Shown here piece by piece: positions 1 to 11,100 of a stretch of 64,000 nt of DNA. The position numbers and the translations under genes are program-made. Position 1 is the stretch's first letter. Each line of letters starts with the position of its first letter. The DNA lies in assembly GCF_001039355.2 (NCBI RefSeq), contig NW_019775780.1:496001-560000 (forward strand), in the 5' to 3' direction. The notes under the pieces are model-generated. The model searched no databases and was not told the DNA's origin. It saw only the letters and a program-made list of their open reading frames with translations. Origin of the DNA: Lingula anatina. Taxonomy: Eukaryota > Brachiopoda > Lingulata > Lingulida > Lingulidae.

Positions 1-2
1 AG

Positions 3-3000
3 GTAAGCGAGGAAATCTCCTCAGAAGACTTAACTACTGCCTACATTCTGAAAACTAGCCAAATATTATCAAGTCAGTCTATAGAAAGAATAGACCAGCC
101 TTCACAAGAACTGATCCATGTTAACAAAGCCTTTCACAACCACGTACAAGGCACTGACTTTGAGGGACCTTATCTGAAGACAGTTAAATTCCAACACAAT
201 TCACTTTGTACTGTAATACACATGAGCTCAGTAAAAGGGATCGATATCTGGATACCCACATGTAAAGATTTCTACGAAGCTGAAACAATAGACAGAGGGA
301 ATAATGGAATTCAAATTAAAGTAAATTACAAAGAAACATCAAATGAAAACAAACGGAACTTAGAACTTGGGCCCATATCACTAACTTTCTACAGAAATAC
401 GAAGAAGATTCAAATACAAGGGAATGCATACCTATTATGGGTAAAGGAACACTTCCCAGTGATTAATAGACTTGTAAATAACCAAATCTGTGGAGAACAA
501 GCAAGGGAGCTAGAGGCCTCGATAGCTGAAGATTATGGGATGGACACAGACAATCACAACAATGAAAGCATCAGTGAAAGTTGCAATGACGGCACCCCCT
601 CCCCGGCAGATGCTACTAAACCAAAACTACGTAGAAAATCAAACACATCCAAAGTACATGTAGCAGTGACAGCATTAAAAGGAGGAGCACAAGCCTCTAT
701 CAATAAACTGCAACGGGAAATGGGGATCATCAGAGATAGACTACAAAACATAGAAGCTGAAAACTGTGAGGTTATATTCCAAGCTTCCCAGTTTCCACTC
801 TCCAGAATTGTTAACATAGAACAAAGACTCACAGCCATTGAGAAAAGCATAGCAAATATGGAAAAGAATATTGAGACTCAACAGCTTCATACTGACAAAC
901 TCATGAAAGCTAAGCAAGATGGGAACAACAATAGAGGTGTCAAACCAGCTACTACAATAATAAGCCCCCAGCGAGACACAGGAAATGCCCACTATACAGA
1001 GGATACAGCAATTAAGCAATTAGCCCCAAGCACACCAACAGACCAAAATCAAGGTAGACACAACTCCACTGGAAGCACAAGTGTCAAGTACCTATCACCA
1101 AACATCCCAGTTAGCCGAAACTCAGACAAAGGCCACACCACAGTCAAAAAATTAAAACCAAGCACCCCAGGACAACCTCACCAAAAGCAGACATTTGACA
1201 GCCAAAATAAACAGACAGCAGTTAAACAATCCTATGAGCATCCCATCCCCGTGTCCAATACACAAACAAAGGACAGTAACCCAAGACAATTAGAGCAATC
1301 AATGGAGGTGGGAGATAAACAGGCGACAGTACAGGTAGATTCCTCTCAGAACAAAGAGCAAAATAGATTGTATAAGATCAACGTATCCTGCTCAAACACA
1401 TTCCAAGCTCTCAGCGGACTGGGAGAAGACGAAATCTTACAAACTAGAGACACAATCTTTGAGGATCATCATCAAAGAGAAAACCACGAAGAATCAGCCA
1501 GGAATGAAAAGAGAGTACACCACAGTCAAGAACATACAGCTAATGCACAAAATAACACACCTTCATTCCATCCAATGCTGCAACACCAGAGAGAAACGAC
1601 AGTAAACGCTCAATCTTCAAGCAACCCAGATTCGAGCGAAAGTACCCAAAGACAGCGAGATGCACAAAAAAACACCAAACCAACACAAAATAAACATGTT
1701 ATAGTGACAGACTCAATAGGGAAACACCTTGATGGTAAAAGAATGGATAGATCGCATGTGAAAATCTTAAGAGGGAAAACTATTGCAGATGCACATGACT
1801 ACATTTGCAAATCAAACCTAGGAAGCCCAGAATCGCTGACTTTCATTCTAGGGACCAACAATATCAACCATCAGAGTGTAGAAGAAACTATCTCGGAACT
1901 ACACCACCTACGAGACACAACGGAAAGAAAATATCCAGATTGTGAGATATACTTGGCAGGGATATTAAATCGGCAAAACAACCAAAACTTCAACAGGAAA
2001 GCAAAAGAATACAACGACACTGTCAGCGCAGAACTAGCAAACCAGGAAAAGATACATTTCATTCCGGTAAACGAAGTAATACACTCCTCCAACCACTACC
2101 AGGTAGACGGAATTCATCTGAATAGGAGAGGCACAAGCCTACTAGCACGATGTCTAATGGCCTCACGCAACGGGAATCCTCTACCCTCTACTGCAGACCA
2201 ATCATACATGAATCATTCCCAACGTCATATCAATGACACGCAACAGGATAGAAACTGGAACTCACAGCCAACAAACCCCGGCAACACACATCACATAGTG
2301 GGATCCCATCAAACACACAGGCAAAACAAAAGCAGCTGGAATGAAAGCTATCTCAACCTGGACAGGCATCACAGCAACTACTTGAATATAGACAATGTCG
2401 TCATATCTAGTTCGATTGGGAAAGACCTCCAAACAGAAAAACTTTTCCCAAAGACAAACAGCCGCTGCTTTATATTGAATGGGAAAAAAATTTCAGATGC
2501 CAAAAAACTAATGACTGAAAATCATTTCGGACAGCCCAGAACTATCACAATCATCATAGGCTCCAACAATATCAGCGCAGGCCAACCCCCGCAACAGGTA
2601 GCAGAGGAACTAAAAGAACTAATCAACCACACTAGACAACAATACCCAGAAACAAAAATAATTGTCAGTGACATTCTCCCCCGTTGGGGAAATGAACAAT
2701 TCAACGAGAATGCACTACAGGCAAATGCCATCATTCAGGACTTCTGCCACTCCTTGCCAGGAGTCCACTTCATGATGAATCATAACATAATAGGCAGAAG
2801 AGATCTTTTTACTACAGATGGAATACACCTCGTCCGGCATGGAGTTATCACTCTTGCACGTAACATAAAGATGGCTTCAGGCATCAGGCATCCAAACAGC
2901 ACCTACATCTCCCACTCATACCAGCCCAGAGGACACCGCAACAGCAAAGTGTTATCTTATCCACGTGACATCCAGCAGCACCAACGTCCCGTTGGGAGTG

Positions 3001-3242
3001 AACTGAAAATGCTGCATTTGGAAAGATGGCAAAATGACAGCAGAAACCTCCACATATATCCTCATTCCGACCAAAATAGGAACCACTACGGCCACAGTGA
3101 AAGAGAGGTGCCCCATAGACAACACACCGCTAACAACAGAGATGGACAGACACTGCAGCAGCCAAATACACCGGTACGCGATAGTGACAATAACACTTTC
3201 ATAATAGAAACGCTAAGGAATCTACTAAGCTACATTAGCTAA
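3..3242 (+). CDS. LINE ORF1 protein with two tandem SGNH/GDSL-esterase-like domains (5'-partial)
   Basis: ORF1 proteins of LINEs bind element RNA and assist target-primed reverse transcription. In CR1/L2-type elements they can carry an SGNH esterase fold. The first ATG is at 222 (1006 codons to the TAA at 3240-3242), but the frame is open back to position 3, so the true N-terminus probably lies to the left. Numbering from the ATG at 222: residues about 45-90 are a conserved-looking segment (LTFYRNTKKIQIQG...W). Residues about 155-220 are Lys/Glu/Gln-rich and probably coiled coil. Residues about 263-360 are imperfect Thr/Val-Lys-x-Leu-x-Pro-Ser-Thr-Pro repeats. Residues about 493-645 are SGNH module 1, with DSIG (Ser498), GTNNI (544-548) and DGIH (Asp629, His632). 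Residues about 725-885 are SGNH module 2, with SSIG (Ser731), GSNNI (780-784) and DGIH (Asp866, His869). The intact 3.2-kb frame contrasts with the broken ORF2. Catalytic activity is not shown. Confidence 0.8.
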   Translation, partial: VSEEISSEDLTTAYILKTSQILSSQSIERIDQPSQELIHVNKAFHNHVQGTDFEGPYLKTVKFQHNSLCTVIHMSSVKGIDIWIPTCKDFYEAETIDRGNNGIQIKVNYKETSNENKRNLELGPISLTFYRNTKKIQIQGNAYLLWVKEHFPVINRLVNNQICGEQARELEASIAEDYGMDTDNHNNESISESCNDGTPSPADATKPKLRRKSNTSKVHVAVTALKGGAQASINKLQREMGIIRDRLQNIEAENCEVIFQASQFPLSRIVNIEQRLTAIEKSIANMEKNIETQQLHTDKLMKAKQDGNNNRGVKPATTIISPQRDTGNAHYTEDTAIKQLAPSTPTDQNQGRHNSTGSTSVKYLSPNIPVSRNSDKGHTTVKKLKPSTPGQPHQKQTFDSQNKQTAVKQSYEHPIPVSNTQTKDSNPRQLEQSMEVGDKQATVQVDSSQNKEQNRLYKINVSCSNTFQALSGLGEDEILQTRDTIFEDHHQRENHEESARNEKRVHHSQEHTANAQNNTPSFHPMLQHQRETTVNAQSSSNPDSSESTQRQRDAQKNTKPTQNKHVIVTDSIGKHLDGKRMDRSHVKILRGKTIADAHDYICKSNLGSPESLTFILGTNNINHQSVEETISELHHLRDTTERKYPDCEIYLAGILNRQNNQNFNRKAKEYNDTVSAELANQEKIHFIPVNEVIHSSNHYQVDGIHLNRRGTSLLARCLMASRNGNPLPSTADQSYMNHSQRHINDTQQDRNWNSQPTNPGNTHHIVGSHQTHRQNKSSWNESYLNLDRHHSNYLNIDNVVISSSIGKDLQTEKLFPKTNSRCFILNGKKISDAKKLMTENHFGQPRTITIIIGSNNISAGQPPQQVAEELKELINHTRQQYPETKIIVSDILPRWGNEQFNENALQANAIIQDFCHSLPGVHFMMNHNIIGRRDLFTTDGIHLVRHGVITLARNIKMASGIRHPNSTYISHSYQPRGHRNSKVLSYPRDIQQHQRPVGSELKMLHLERWQNDSRNLHIYPHSDQNRNHYGHSEREVPHRQHTANNRDGQTLQQPNTPVRDSDNNTFIIETLRNLLSYIS

Positions 3243-3644
3243 AATATGAACTGCATAAACTATTGAACGATTCAGACGGACTTTAAAAGATAAAGTAAAA
3301 CTGAGACCTCTCAGTAACGATGAATCTCAATATATAACATACTGGTACCATATACATAATTAAGCCCCTCAAAAGCATTCAATAGAGAAGCCGAAGAAGA
3401 TGGGCTGTGGTAAGTCACTGTAGACAGTTAAGTAATTGTAAAGCAATGTAGTTATTAAGCTGTTGTTTGTTATCAGTTGATAGAATTACATCCAAATAGA
3501 TCATATGCAATACTAGATTACTGAGTTCAAACAATTATAGTTATTACGCCAATGGAACTTGGAAGTTGATTTTAAATGCAATCAATACCTATAGTTTGAA
3601 AAATGGTATAAACGCAGTAAACAATCCAGTCTAAAAAACTGAAA
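3243..3644 (+). other. Inter-ORF spacer of the LINE
   Basis: These 402 bp are AT-rich with stops in all forward frames, between the ORF1 stop and the first ATG of ORF2. I see no second gene. Their position suggests they are element sequence through which ORF2 translation is reached. Confidence 0.5.
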
Positions 3645-3983
3645 ATGATACAATTGAATCTAGAAAGCTTGCATAGACGTAAGACAGTTAAAATACTAGA
3701 AGCTCTTAAGCATCCAATATTCAGAAGTATGTCTCAAAACCTTAGAATAGGAATGAGAAATGTTCATGGCCTTAGTGAAAAACTTAAGGACACTTACTTT
3801 GTAAATACACTCTCTAAATATGATATAGTGGGTCTTGTAGAGACCTGGAGTAGCATTAGATCAAATGTAAGTTTCCCCGGAAGTGATTATGTACATTTTC
3901 ACCAAATTCGAAATAAGAAAAAAATGAAAGGTAGACCTTCAGGTGGCATAGTAGTATACTACAGAAAAACTCTTAAGCAAGGT
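3645..3983 (+). pseudogene. LINE ORF2, N-terminal piece of the APE-type endonuclease
   Basis: ORF2 of a non-LTR retrotransposon nicks the target DNA with an N-terminal endonuclease of the exonuclease/endonuclease/phosphatase family. This 113-codon piece starts with ATG at 3645. It shows the first catalytic Asn motif (RNVHGL, Asn39), the metal-binding Glu motif (VETW, Glu66) and a Gly-Gly-Ile-Val-Val-Tyr-Tyr strand near residues 104-110. It stops at a single N (3984), after which coding similarity ends. The next expected endonuclease segment reappears in another frame near 6875, so this is the 5' half of a split gene. Confidence 0.75.
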
Positions 3984-5211
3984 NTATGCTGAACAACCTG
4001 GATATTTCCATAATTTCCTGTAGAAGGTAGCTTTGATGCTCCAGACAGAGCAATTAAGTGGAAAATGACGGCAATGCAATTACACAATCCATCTGTTAGT
4101 GCATAATGGAGATCTCCTGTAATGCATTATTGTCCTTTTGTAGTAATCAAGAGATGATGAGATTTAGGCATCATTAATTAGAAAAAAAATAGACAATGTC
4201 TATATTGGAAATAAAAACTTGAAATAGTTTGCCATAGAGGGAGCATAGTTGGTATGTTGGAAGTAAGTGTGCCATCTCTTTTGCGTTTAAATATATCTGC
4301 GCTTTGTTTAGGAGTAGCAGCTGATAAATTATTTGATGGTGTAGTAATTCATGGAATCACTTGGATTTCTGGCATATATGTAACTGTGAATGAGAGTTGA
4401 TCTGCCCTGGTTATCAATGGGTCTTCTCTGGTTTGATTTGAAATTTGATTTTATGATTTAAATGGGTTTTATTTCTTTTGAAATTATATTGAATTGTTAA
4501 CCCGATGCCTTATTTCTATAAGGCAACCTAGATACCTTTTGCTAAAATATTAATTCAAATCAAATTGTCAACCCTTCTATGAAAAAAAGGTAAAAGCTTT
4601 CCATCTCTGCTGGTCCACACCTGGTTTAATGTACTTGTCTCATTATTGATGGGTGGGAGGTCAGTTTAAGTGAAAATCAATGTGACCTGAAATAGTCCAC
4701 CCCCACTGGTTCTGTTCACAGTTCCAGATGACCAGTGCCCTTTGTAGGTACTGATGTCCAACATGACATGGTCTGACCTTGACCAGACATGAACCATGAT
4801 TACGATAAACACCTGCAGATAGGATATAGAGCAAACTTGGAAGGCATGATTAATGCTAATTGTATATTTTCTTATCCGATTAATTCTTTTTAATATGTTT
4901 ATTTCCTTTTTAAAAAAGATGTCGGCTGTAAGGTCCTTTACAGTCATTTAGGTGGAAGAGAGGGATCCATGGCAGATCCAAATAAATGCAAACGCAAAGT
5001 TTGGGAGTGATTGACCACCCCCAGACTCTTAGAAATAGGAATATTTTTCAGCAAGTCATGAATATAAATGATAATAAGGGAAATTTGTATACTTTTAGTA
5101 GTTTAAAATACTTGCACTCAACAAGCAGATCAAGTTCTGTCTGAAATTTTGCATATACCTTCAACCATATGTATTGATTAGGTGTATGTCTGAGGAGAGC
5201 TAAGGTAATGT

Positions 5212-5247
<36 letters not shown>

Positions 5248-6874
5248 AAGGAAGAAGAAGAAGAAGAGGTTCTGTACCTACTCAAGGCATTTTGCAAACT
5301 TTATCTAAATGATTGTGACTCAGACCAGCATGACGCTGGTAACATGCTGGCTTTTACCTGTCCATATTATGCAATAAGGAAGTAGGCACATATATTATCA
5401 CTAAAGCATCCAAGCTGTTGGAAATGTCAGTAGGCCCCATGGAATTATTAAATGTATATCACCCTCCAGGTGTAGTTTATGAATCAGAACTAAATGTGTG
5501 TTCAGCGCTGTTCATGTCCATAATGCACCAGAGTGGTGTACTTCTCGAAATTGTGCCTCCATTTTTGACATGCAATGTGCAATGTAGGTAATCCTAACTT
5601 GAACAGCTACTTAAAACTTGAAAGGCATACTCTCTGCATAGGAAAATGTCCCAAAGCCAATTATATTCTAAGCCTGCATATTCTGCAAAGCTACATGTAC
5701 TTAATTATCTTTCAAATCCAAACCTTAAAATTGATAAAAAGTACCTGATATTGATATTTCCTTATGACATATACAGGAAGGCGTGGTGGTCTAAGTGACT
5801 GGCCAGTCATTTAGAATTATATTGTATAATTAAAAGTTTTATAAAAACCCAATTACAAGGATGATTGGGAAATGATTCTCAAGTAGGAAAAATATTTTTT
5901 CAAGTAAAACTCAATTTGCAGGGGAATTTAGATAACTTAAATATTGATATCCTAAATTTACAATAAAGCAGCAGCCTCAGTTTTAAGGTCTTGTAGGCAG
6001 TATATAGATGCATGACTGTATTGGATATGTTTTTACTTTGATAATTATTGATTTTTCTTTTTTGTGTAATTGCGTGACCATAATCTTACATAGGTGTATA
6101 GAACAATCTTATCCTGGCAGAAATCAATTGGGCATGTATGTGATATGAAATTAAACATTACTCAAAAATTGAAGATAATGCTATACACCAAGCAATATAT
6201 TGGCCCTTCTGGTTTGAAGCATAGTATAAAAAGGAAACTTGTAGAATGCTTTATGCCTTTAGTGTAAATGAACAATTTTGATAAGAATACTACTCTTTCT
6301 ATTCAAATTAATGTGCTTTAATATTGGATGCTGGCCAGTGCACAGTGATGACATTACCTGCCCAATAACAACAAATTTAGGTTTTTTCAACTAGGCCACT
6401 TCATCTTAAATATATTATAGTTGAATGTAGCACTCCCAACTTTAAGAGGCCAGAATGTAATGGAACATAAGGGAAAGTTGAACATGCCAATGTGTTTTAA
6501 TAGTTATTACAGTAAATTGTGCAGGTATCCAGTTGCTATGTTCATAGCTAGTGTAGCTCACCTGAATTATGAGGTTGCATTTAAACAGGGTTCCTTAAGG
6601 GTGATTAATGTACAACTACTGGTCTTCTTTCTTCTGAACAGTCCAAATATAGCCATGCCGCTTCACTTTTGAAAAATGATCAGATCATTTGGAGATTGCA
6701 GTTTTAATGTGATTACTTAACTGCGTTAAGGGTCATCTTGGCAAGTATGAGTAATGTACCGAATAGAAAGATAGACAAGAATTTATGTAAGATATTAAGA
6801 TAGATATTGCACGCATTTGAAGCATCTTTTTCATTTTGGGTTCCTACTACTGCCCAGTTTTACACACTATATGT
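3984..6874. other. About 2.9 kb of unrelated non-coding sequence splitting ORF2
   Basis: This block interrupts the endonuclease frame. It is AT-rich and has no reading frame I recognise. It contains a compound microsatellite at 5209-5268. The left junction carries an N (3984) followed by TATG, and the right side just before the resumed frame reads TATATG. A short target-site duplication around an insertion is therefore possible, but the repeat is too short to prove it. The block could equally be a misjoin of unrelated contigs. Confidence 0.5.
5209..5268. repeat. Compound microsatellite (TG)n(GA)n(GAA)n
   Basis: An uninterrupted TG run of about 27 bp passes into a GA run and then GAA triplets. 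It is a simple repeat and is likely to vary in length. Confidence 0.9.
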
Positions 6875-8150
6875 GTGATAGTAGATAGTAGTAGTGAAGA
6901 TCTGTTATGGGTACGGCTAACAAGAGAGTTTTTCGGCTTTGAAAGAGATATTTTTGTTTGTTTTGTTTATATAAAACCACAGAATAGTACAAGTGGAACA
7001 ATTGAACAGAGCACTTATGACGTGCTAGAAAAGGAAATCGCTCTATATAGCCAGAAGGGAGATATAATGTTAGCTGGTGACTTTAACAGCCGTACCCACA
7101 ATATGAAAGATTACATAGAGAATGATGAAGTAAACAGAGTGCCACTTCCAAACACTTATACCTGTGATAAAAGAGTAAAGATAAGAAATAATCTGGACCA
7201 CAAAATTAACCCTTTTGGCTACTCACTGGTCAACCTATGCATCTCTGCACAGTTACGTATCTTAAATGGTAGAAAGCAGGGAGATACCCTCGGATACTAT
7301 ACATGTCACAGTAATAATGGATATAGTGTGGTAGACTACATGGTGGTTGGTTCAGACCTATTCAAATCAATCAAAAATTTCTGTGTAAACCCCATTGACT
7401 ATATCTCAGACCATTGTTTACTGGAATGCATTCTTGAAATGAAAACAACACAAGGTAAAAAAACACAACAACATGAAACTACAAATATTAAAAGCAAATT
7501 TATATGGGATAAAGACTCCAAAGTAGCCTTTGAAGAGGTTTTCATAAGTGCAGGAATAACACAAAAAATTATAGATTACGAATGCACCTCCTTTGCTAAT
7601 AACGAATCAGGAGTAAATGATGCAGTGAATGAGTTCACAAACATAATGGAATCAGCAGCAAACCGGGCACTCAAAAGAAGGCGTTCACATGTTAACAAAA
7701 AATCCAAACACAAAATGAAACAACCGTGGTTCGACCAGGACTGTAACATACTAAGAAAAGAAAGTATAGGACTAGGAAAAAAGCTGAGAAGAGACCCATT
7801 TAATATGGCACTGAAAACTAGTTATCATCGAGCAACAAAAGAATACAAAAAACTAGTAAAATATAAAAAGAAGCAAATGAAAAACAATATTTTGAACAAC
7901 CTATTACACATGGAAAATAAAAACCCTAAAGAATTTTGGGAAATCATAGGGCAACTGAAGGGGCAAATGAAAAGTGACTCATCGGAATACATTGAGTCCA
8001 ATACTTGGTACAACTACTTTAAAAAATTAGGTGAGAGTCAGAACTCTCCAAATGATCAGAACTTACACGAAAGTCTAGCCAACCTAGAAAAACACTTAGA
8101 CCAAGAACAATTCAAAAAGTTGGACTACCCCATTACCATCAAGGAAATTA
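6875..8150 (+). pseudogene. LINE ORF2, C-terminal endonuclease and linker, truncated before RT
   Basis: This is the continuation of the endonuclease of 3645-3983, in an open frame without an initiator of its own. It shows the catalytic GDFN motif (about 7076-7090), SVVDYMVVGSDLF (about 7327-7365) and the terminal SDH motif (7406-7414). A Lys-rich linker follows, with a KNPKEFWEII stretch typical of the region between endonuclease and reverse transcriptase. The frame ends at ITIKEI just before the N at 8151. In related elements the reverse transcriptase starts right after such a segment, and here it is wholly absent. A short AAT run (8152-8167) and non-coding sequence follow. Any activity of this protein is lost. 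Confidence 0.75.
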
Positions 8151-11100
8151 NAATAATAATAATAATATGTCAGGGATTCTTAAGATGCATGTCTTAACTG
8201 CATAGAGGCCTCTTATGAAGTGCAGGGTGTATATATTCATAGATTATTTCTTTTATAAAAGATGTCAATTTCAATTAAAAAAGAACGTGGGAATGCATTG
8301 GAGAAACATGCCCTAAGGGATTTTAAAAAGACAGTCTGCTCATGATCTGTATCATAATCTGTGCGTTGTTTTGTGCAAGTACCTCAAGTTGTGACGTTCA
8401 AAATAATATTATGTGTCCAAGAAGCTCACCTAAAACTCACAGAGTATATTATTCCTAGTGCACAGTGTACCCAATATTTGTTTGGAATTATATTTCACAC
8501 CTGGGTACTTCATGTTTGGTGGTAGATTTGATGAAAGTTAGCAAGCTCTAAGCATGGAACACTTAGCATACTCTCAGCCTTTGGGCAAAAGGCACAGGTG
8601 AGAAAATTCAACTGTCTCTTTTTGTCGCCACATGCAGTGTTGTGTGCCATTGTAGGTGTAAAGAGAATATTGCATGACACTTACTCCGCCTTATTTCTTG
8701 TATTAAAAATCATTGGTGTGTGATTTGCCAAGAAAAAAAAAAAAAGAAAAATGCGCAAAATGTTAAAACTATCAGAATATAGGGCATCAGGTTAATATAT
8801 AGTGGAAGATATATTTACTTTTCCTTATATACTGGAGTAAAAAAAGGAAAAATGTGATTGATGGGGCTGCAAGAGATTCCTTTTTTTTCCCACTGCATTG
8901 AGTTGTTGAGAGTCTCAAGATGTCTCTAGTCTGACTTTATTAGACAGTCTGTAATGAGAAGGGTCCAGCTAATCTTATAGGCACAATTGCATGTTTTTCA
9001 TTGCCACATTCTTTGAGATGTGCAGATATCTTTGTGGCAAGTTCATGTTATGCTAGGATTTTCTGCAGGTTATGTTGCATTCTGTTAAGAGGTTTGGGTG
9101 AAGCAGCAGTTGCAGCTGTATGGTGGAGATGAGCAAACTACAGGTAAGACAGCTAATGATCCTGAGGTTGAAATAGAGTAATAGAACTCTTACTTCACTC
9201 TGAATTTAAAACTGTTTAGTAATTACCAACTTACACTTCAATTAGGATGAAAGAGCAGGCTTTTATTTGATGTTTTTTAAAAACTTTTCTGTGGCAAAGG
9301 TGTGTTTGATAGTTTTGATAAGGTAACTTCTGGATCATTAGAGCAGTATCTTGATGGAACTTTTTGGATCTTTTCTAATTGTGCTGTTGGGAGCATACCA
9401 AAGATATAAATACATGGGTGTAATTTTATAAAATATTTTCTGGAGTGAGAAATGCATTTATAGATAGGTATAGGAAAAGATACTGTGCAGAGGAAGCACA
9501 CAGTCTATGTCAACTTGGACACACAGTGCCACTGCAGTATCAAGCAGGTAGAGGTAGACTCAGTGTCCATGCCACCAGTATGCTGGGAGGGTTATGTTAG
9601 CTGTTCCCTTACAGGTGTGATAGGTGAGACAGGAGGTCATCTGGCTGGACTGCTTGGACATCTGACTTTACCTGGGGCTATAGACACTGGTGGCTTTGAA
9701 ATATAAAAGTCCTGTTACTTCCATTTAAAAATAAAATAAAAGATTTCTTCAAAGCATATTTTTTATGGAACTTAAAAGGCAACTTTTGCATATGAAGGTT
9801 CACACTGCTGAAATCGAGTGTAAATATCAAATTATTGAATTTAGAATATGTTAGAGTGGTGTTTGGTTATGTTGTACTAGAAAATTGCTGAGACACCAGA
9901 ATTGTTTCACTGAATCCATGGAATTCTCCTTTCAGGTTATTTATCAAATGCAACAATCTATCTAATTAACCCAGTGTATAATATTAATTTTATTAATAAG
10001 ATGTATAAGATCATTGATAAATCATTACATTAATTTTAATGTAACTACTCCTTGAATTTTTAAAAGTTTTTTATATTGAAAATTAATTTAGGCAAAACAG
10101 ATTTTATGTCCTTTCTTCTGAAGATATGCTGTTCAATTAAAACTTAAGATTAATTCCACCCATTACATGTTGCAGCAGCTGTGTGTATTTATTTAATCAG
10201 ACATCCCAGGTGCATATTATATTATCTTACCTGAATGCTAGCACCTTGGTGTTAAAATAGGTTCACATATGTTGGAAACACATCTCTTGCATCAAGCCGT
10301 TTATCTGTGCAAGCTAGGCTGATAGAAGAAACAAGATGGACAAGTGTTAGTGTACACCTGGGGCTGGTTGGGGAGTATCTAGGGGGAACTGTTTACATAT
10401 CAGGGTCTTCATTATCTGTAAACATGTGCATGTAATAAACAGGAATCTACAGTACATGTGCCATCATTTATTACAGGTACTGTGCGGTACCATGTGCAGC
10501 CCAATATAACATGTCCATGGAGACATAATTTTTGCAATTATCATATCAGTTATTGATCTTCGTGTGTTTTTAGCAGTTTTTTCAGCTGCTGCTAACTGAG
10601 TAGAAATAACATTAGTTATCCTTCACATTGTAGCAAATGTTCACTCCAACTATTGTTTGGGTCTTGCTTATTCTGTTTTTGTCAACTTGTTTATTTTATT
10701 GGAACTATGTGGGTGGTCTTGCTGTAAAAAAATTAATTAATCTTCATCTGTCTTTCAGTTTCCTCATGTTATGTGGCTCTTGAGGAGTGCTTTTTTGTTG
10801 GAGTTGTTTATTTTGCTGTAACAGTTAGATCATGGACATTGCACTAGGTCCAGGAACCCACACACTATTTTGTTTTCACATTCCATGGATTTCTTGTCAA
10901 ATTGTAAAAGAAAACACCCTAGGATAACTTTCAGAGTCAGTGTTGTGTCAAAATGTTAGGTTATTTTCCTTCAGTTACTCCACATTTGGTGTTTTGAGGT
11001 GGCTGTGTAATTTAAATAAAAAGATGTTCGAAAATTTTGTTCATTCCCTGTTGCCCTTGCTGCATGTTCTTTGTGCAGGACCTTCTTTGGCAGATCTAAC

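Larger units (their letters stand above)
1..8150 (+). mobile_element. Decayed CR1/L2-like LINE retrotransposon (interrupted, RT missing)
   Basis: Two consecutive reading frames have the order of a non-LTR retrotransposon. ORF1 (to 3242) contains esterase-like modules. A 402-bp spacer follows, then an ORF2 that begins with an apurinic-type endonuclease (3645-3983 and about 6875-8150). ORF1 proteins with an SGNH-type esterase are known in CR1/L2-like LINEs, so that clade is the inferred placement. The left end lies outside the window. The endonuclease is split by about 2.9 kb of unrelated sequence, and coding similarity stops where the reverse transcriptase should begin. The copy is therefore non-autonomous as assembled. 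A single N sits at the left edge of the split (3984) and another at the truncation (8151), so both may be assembly joins rather than real lesions. Confidence 0.85.

Noticed and set aside
9485-9706. 73-codon forward frame with Gly/Thr-rich sequence
   Set aside because: It shows no known motif and no splice or promoter context.
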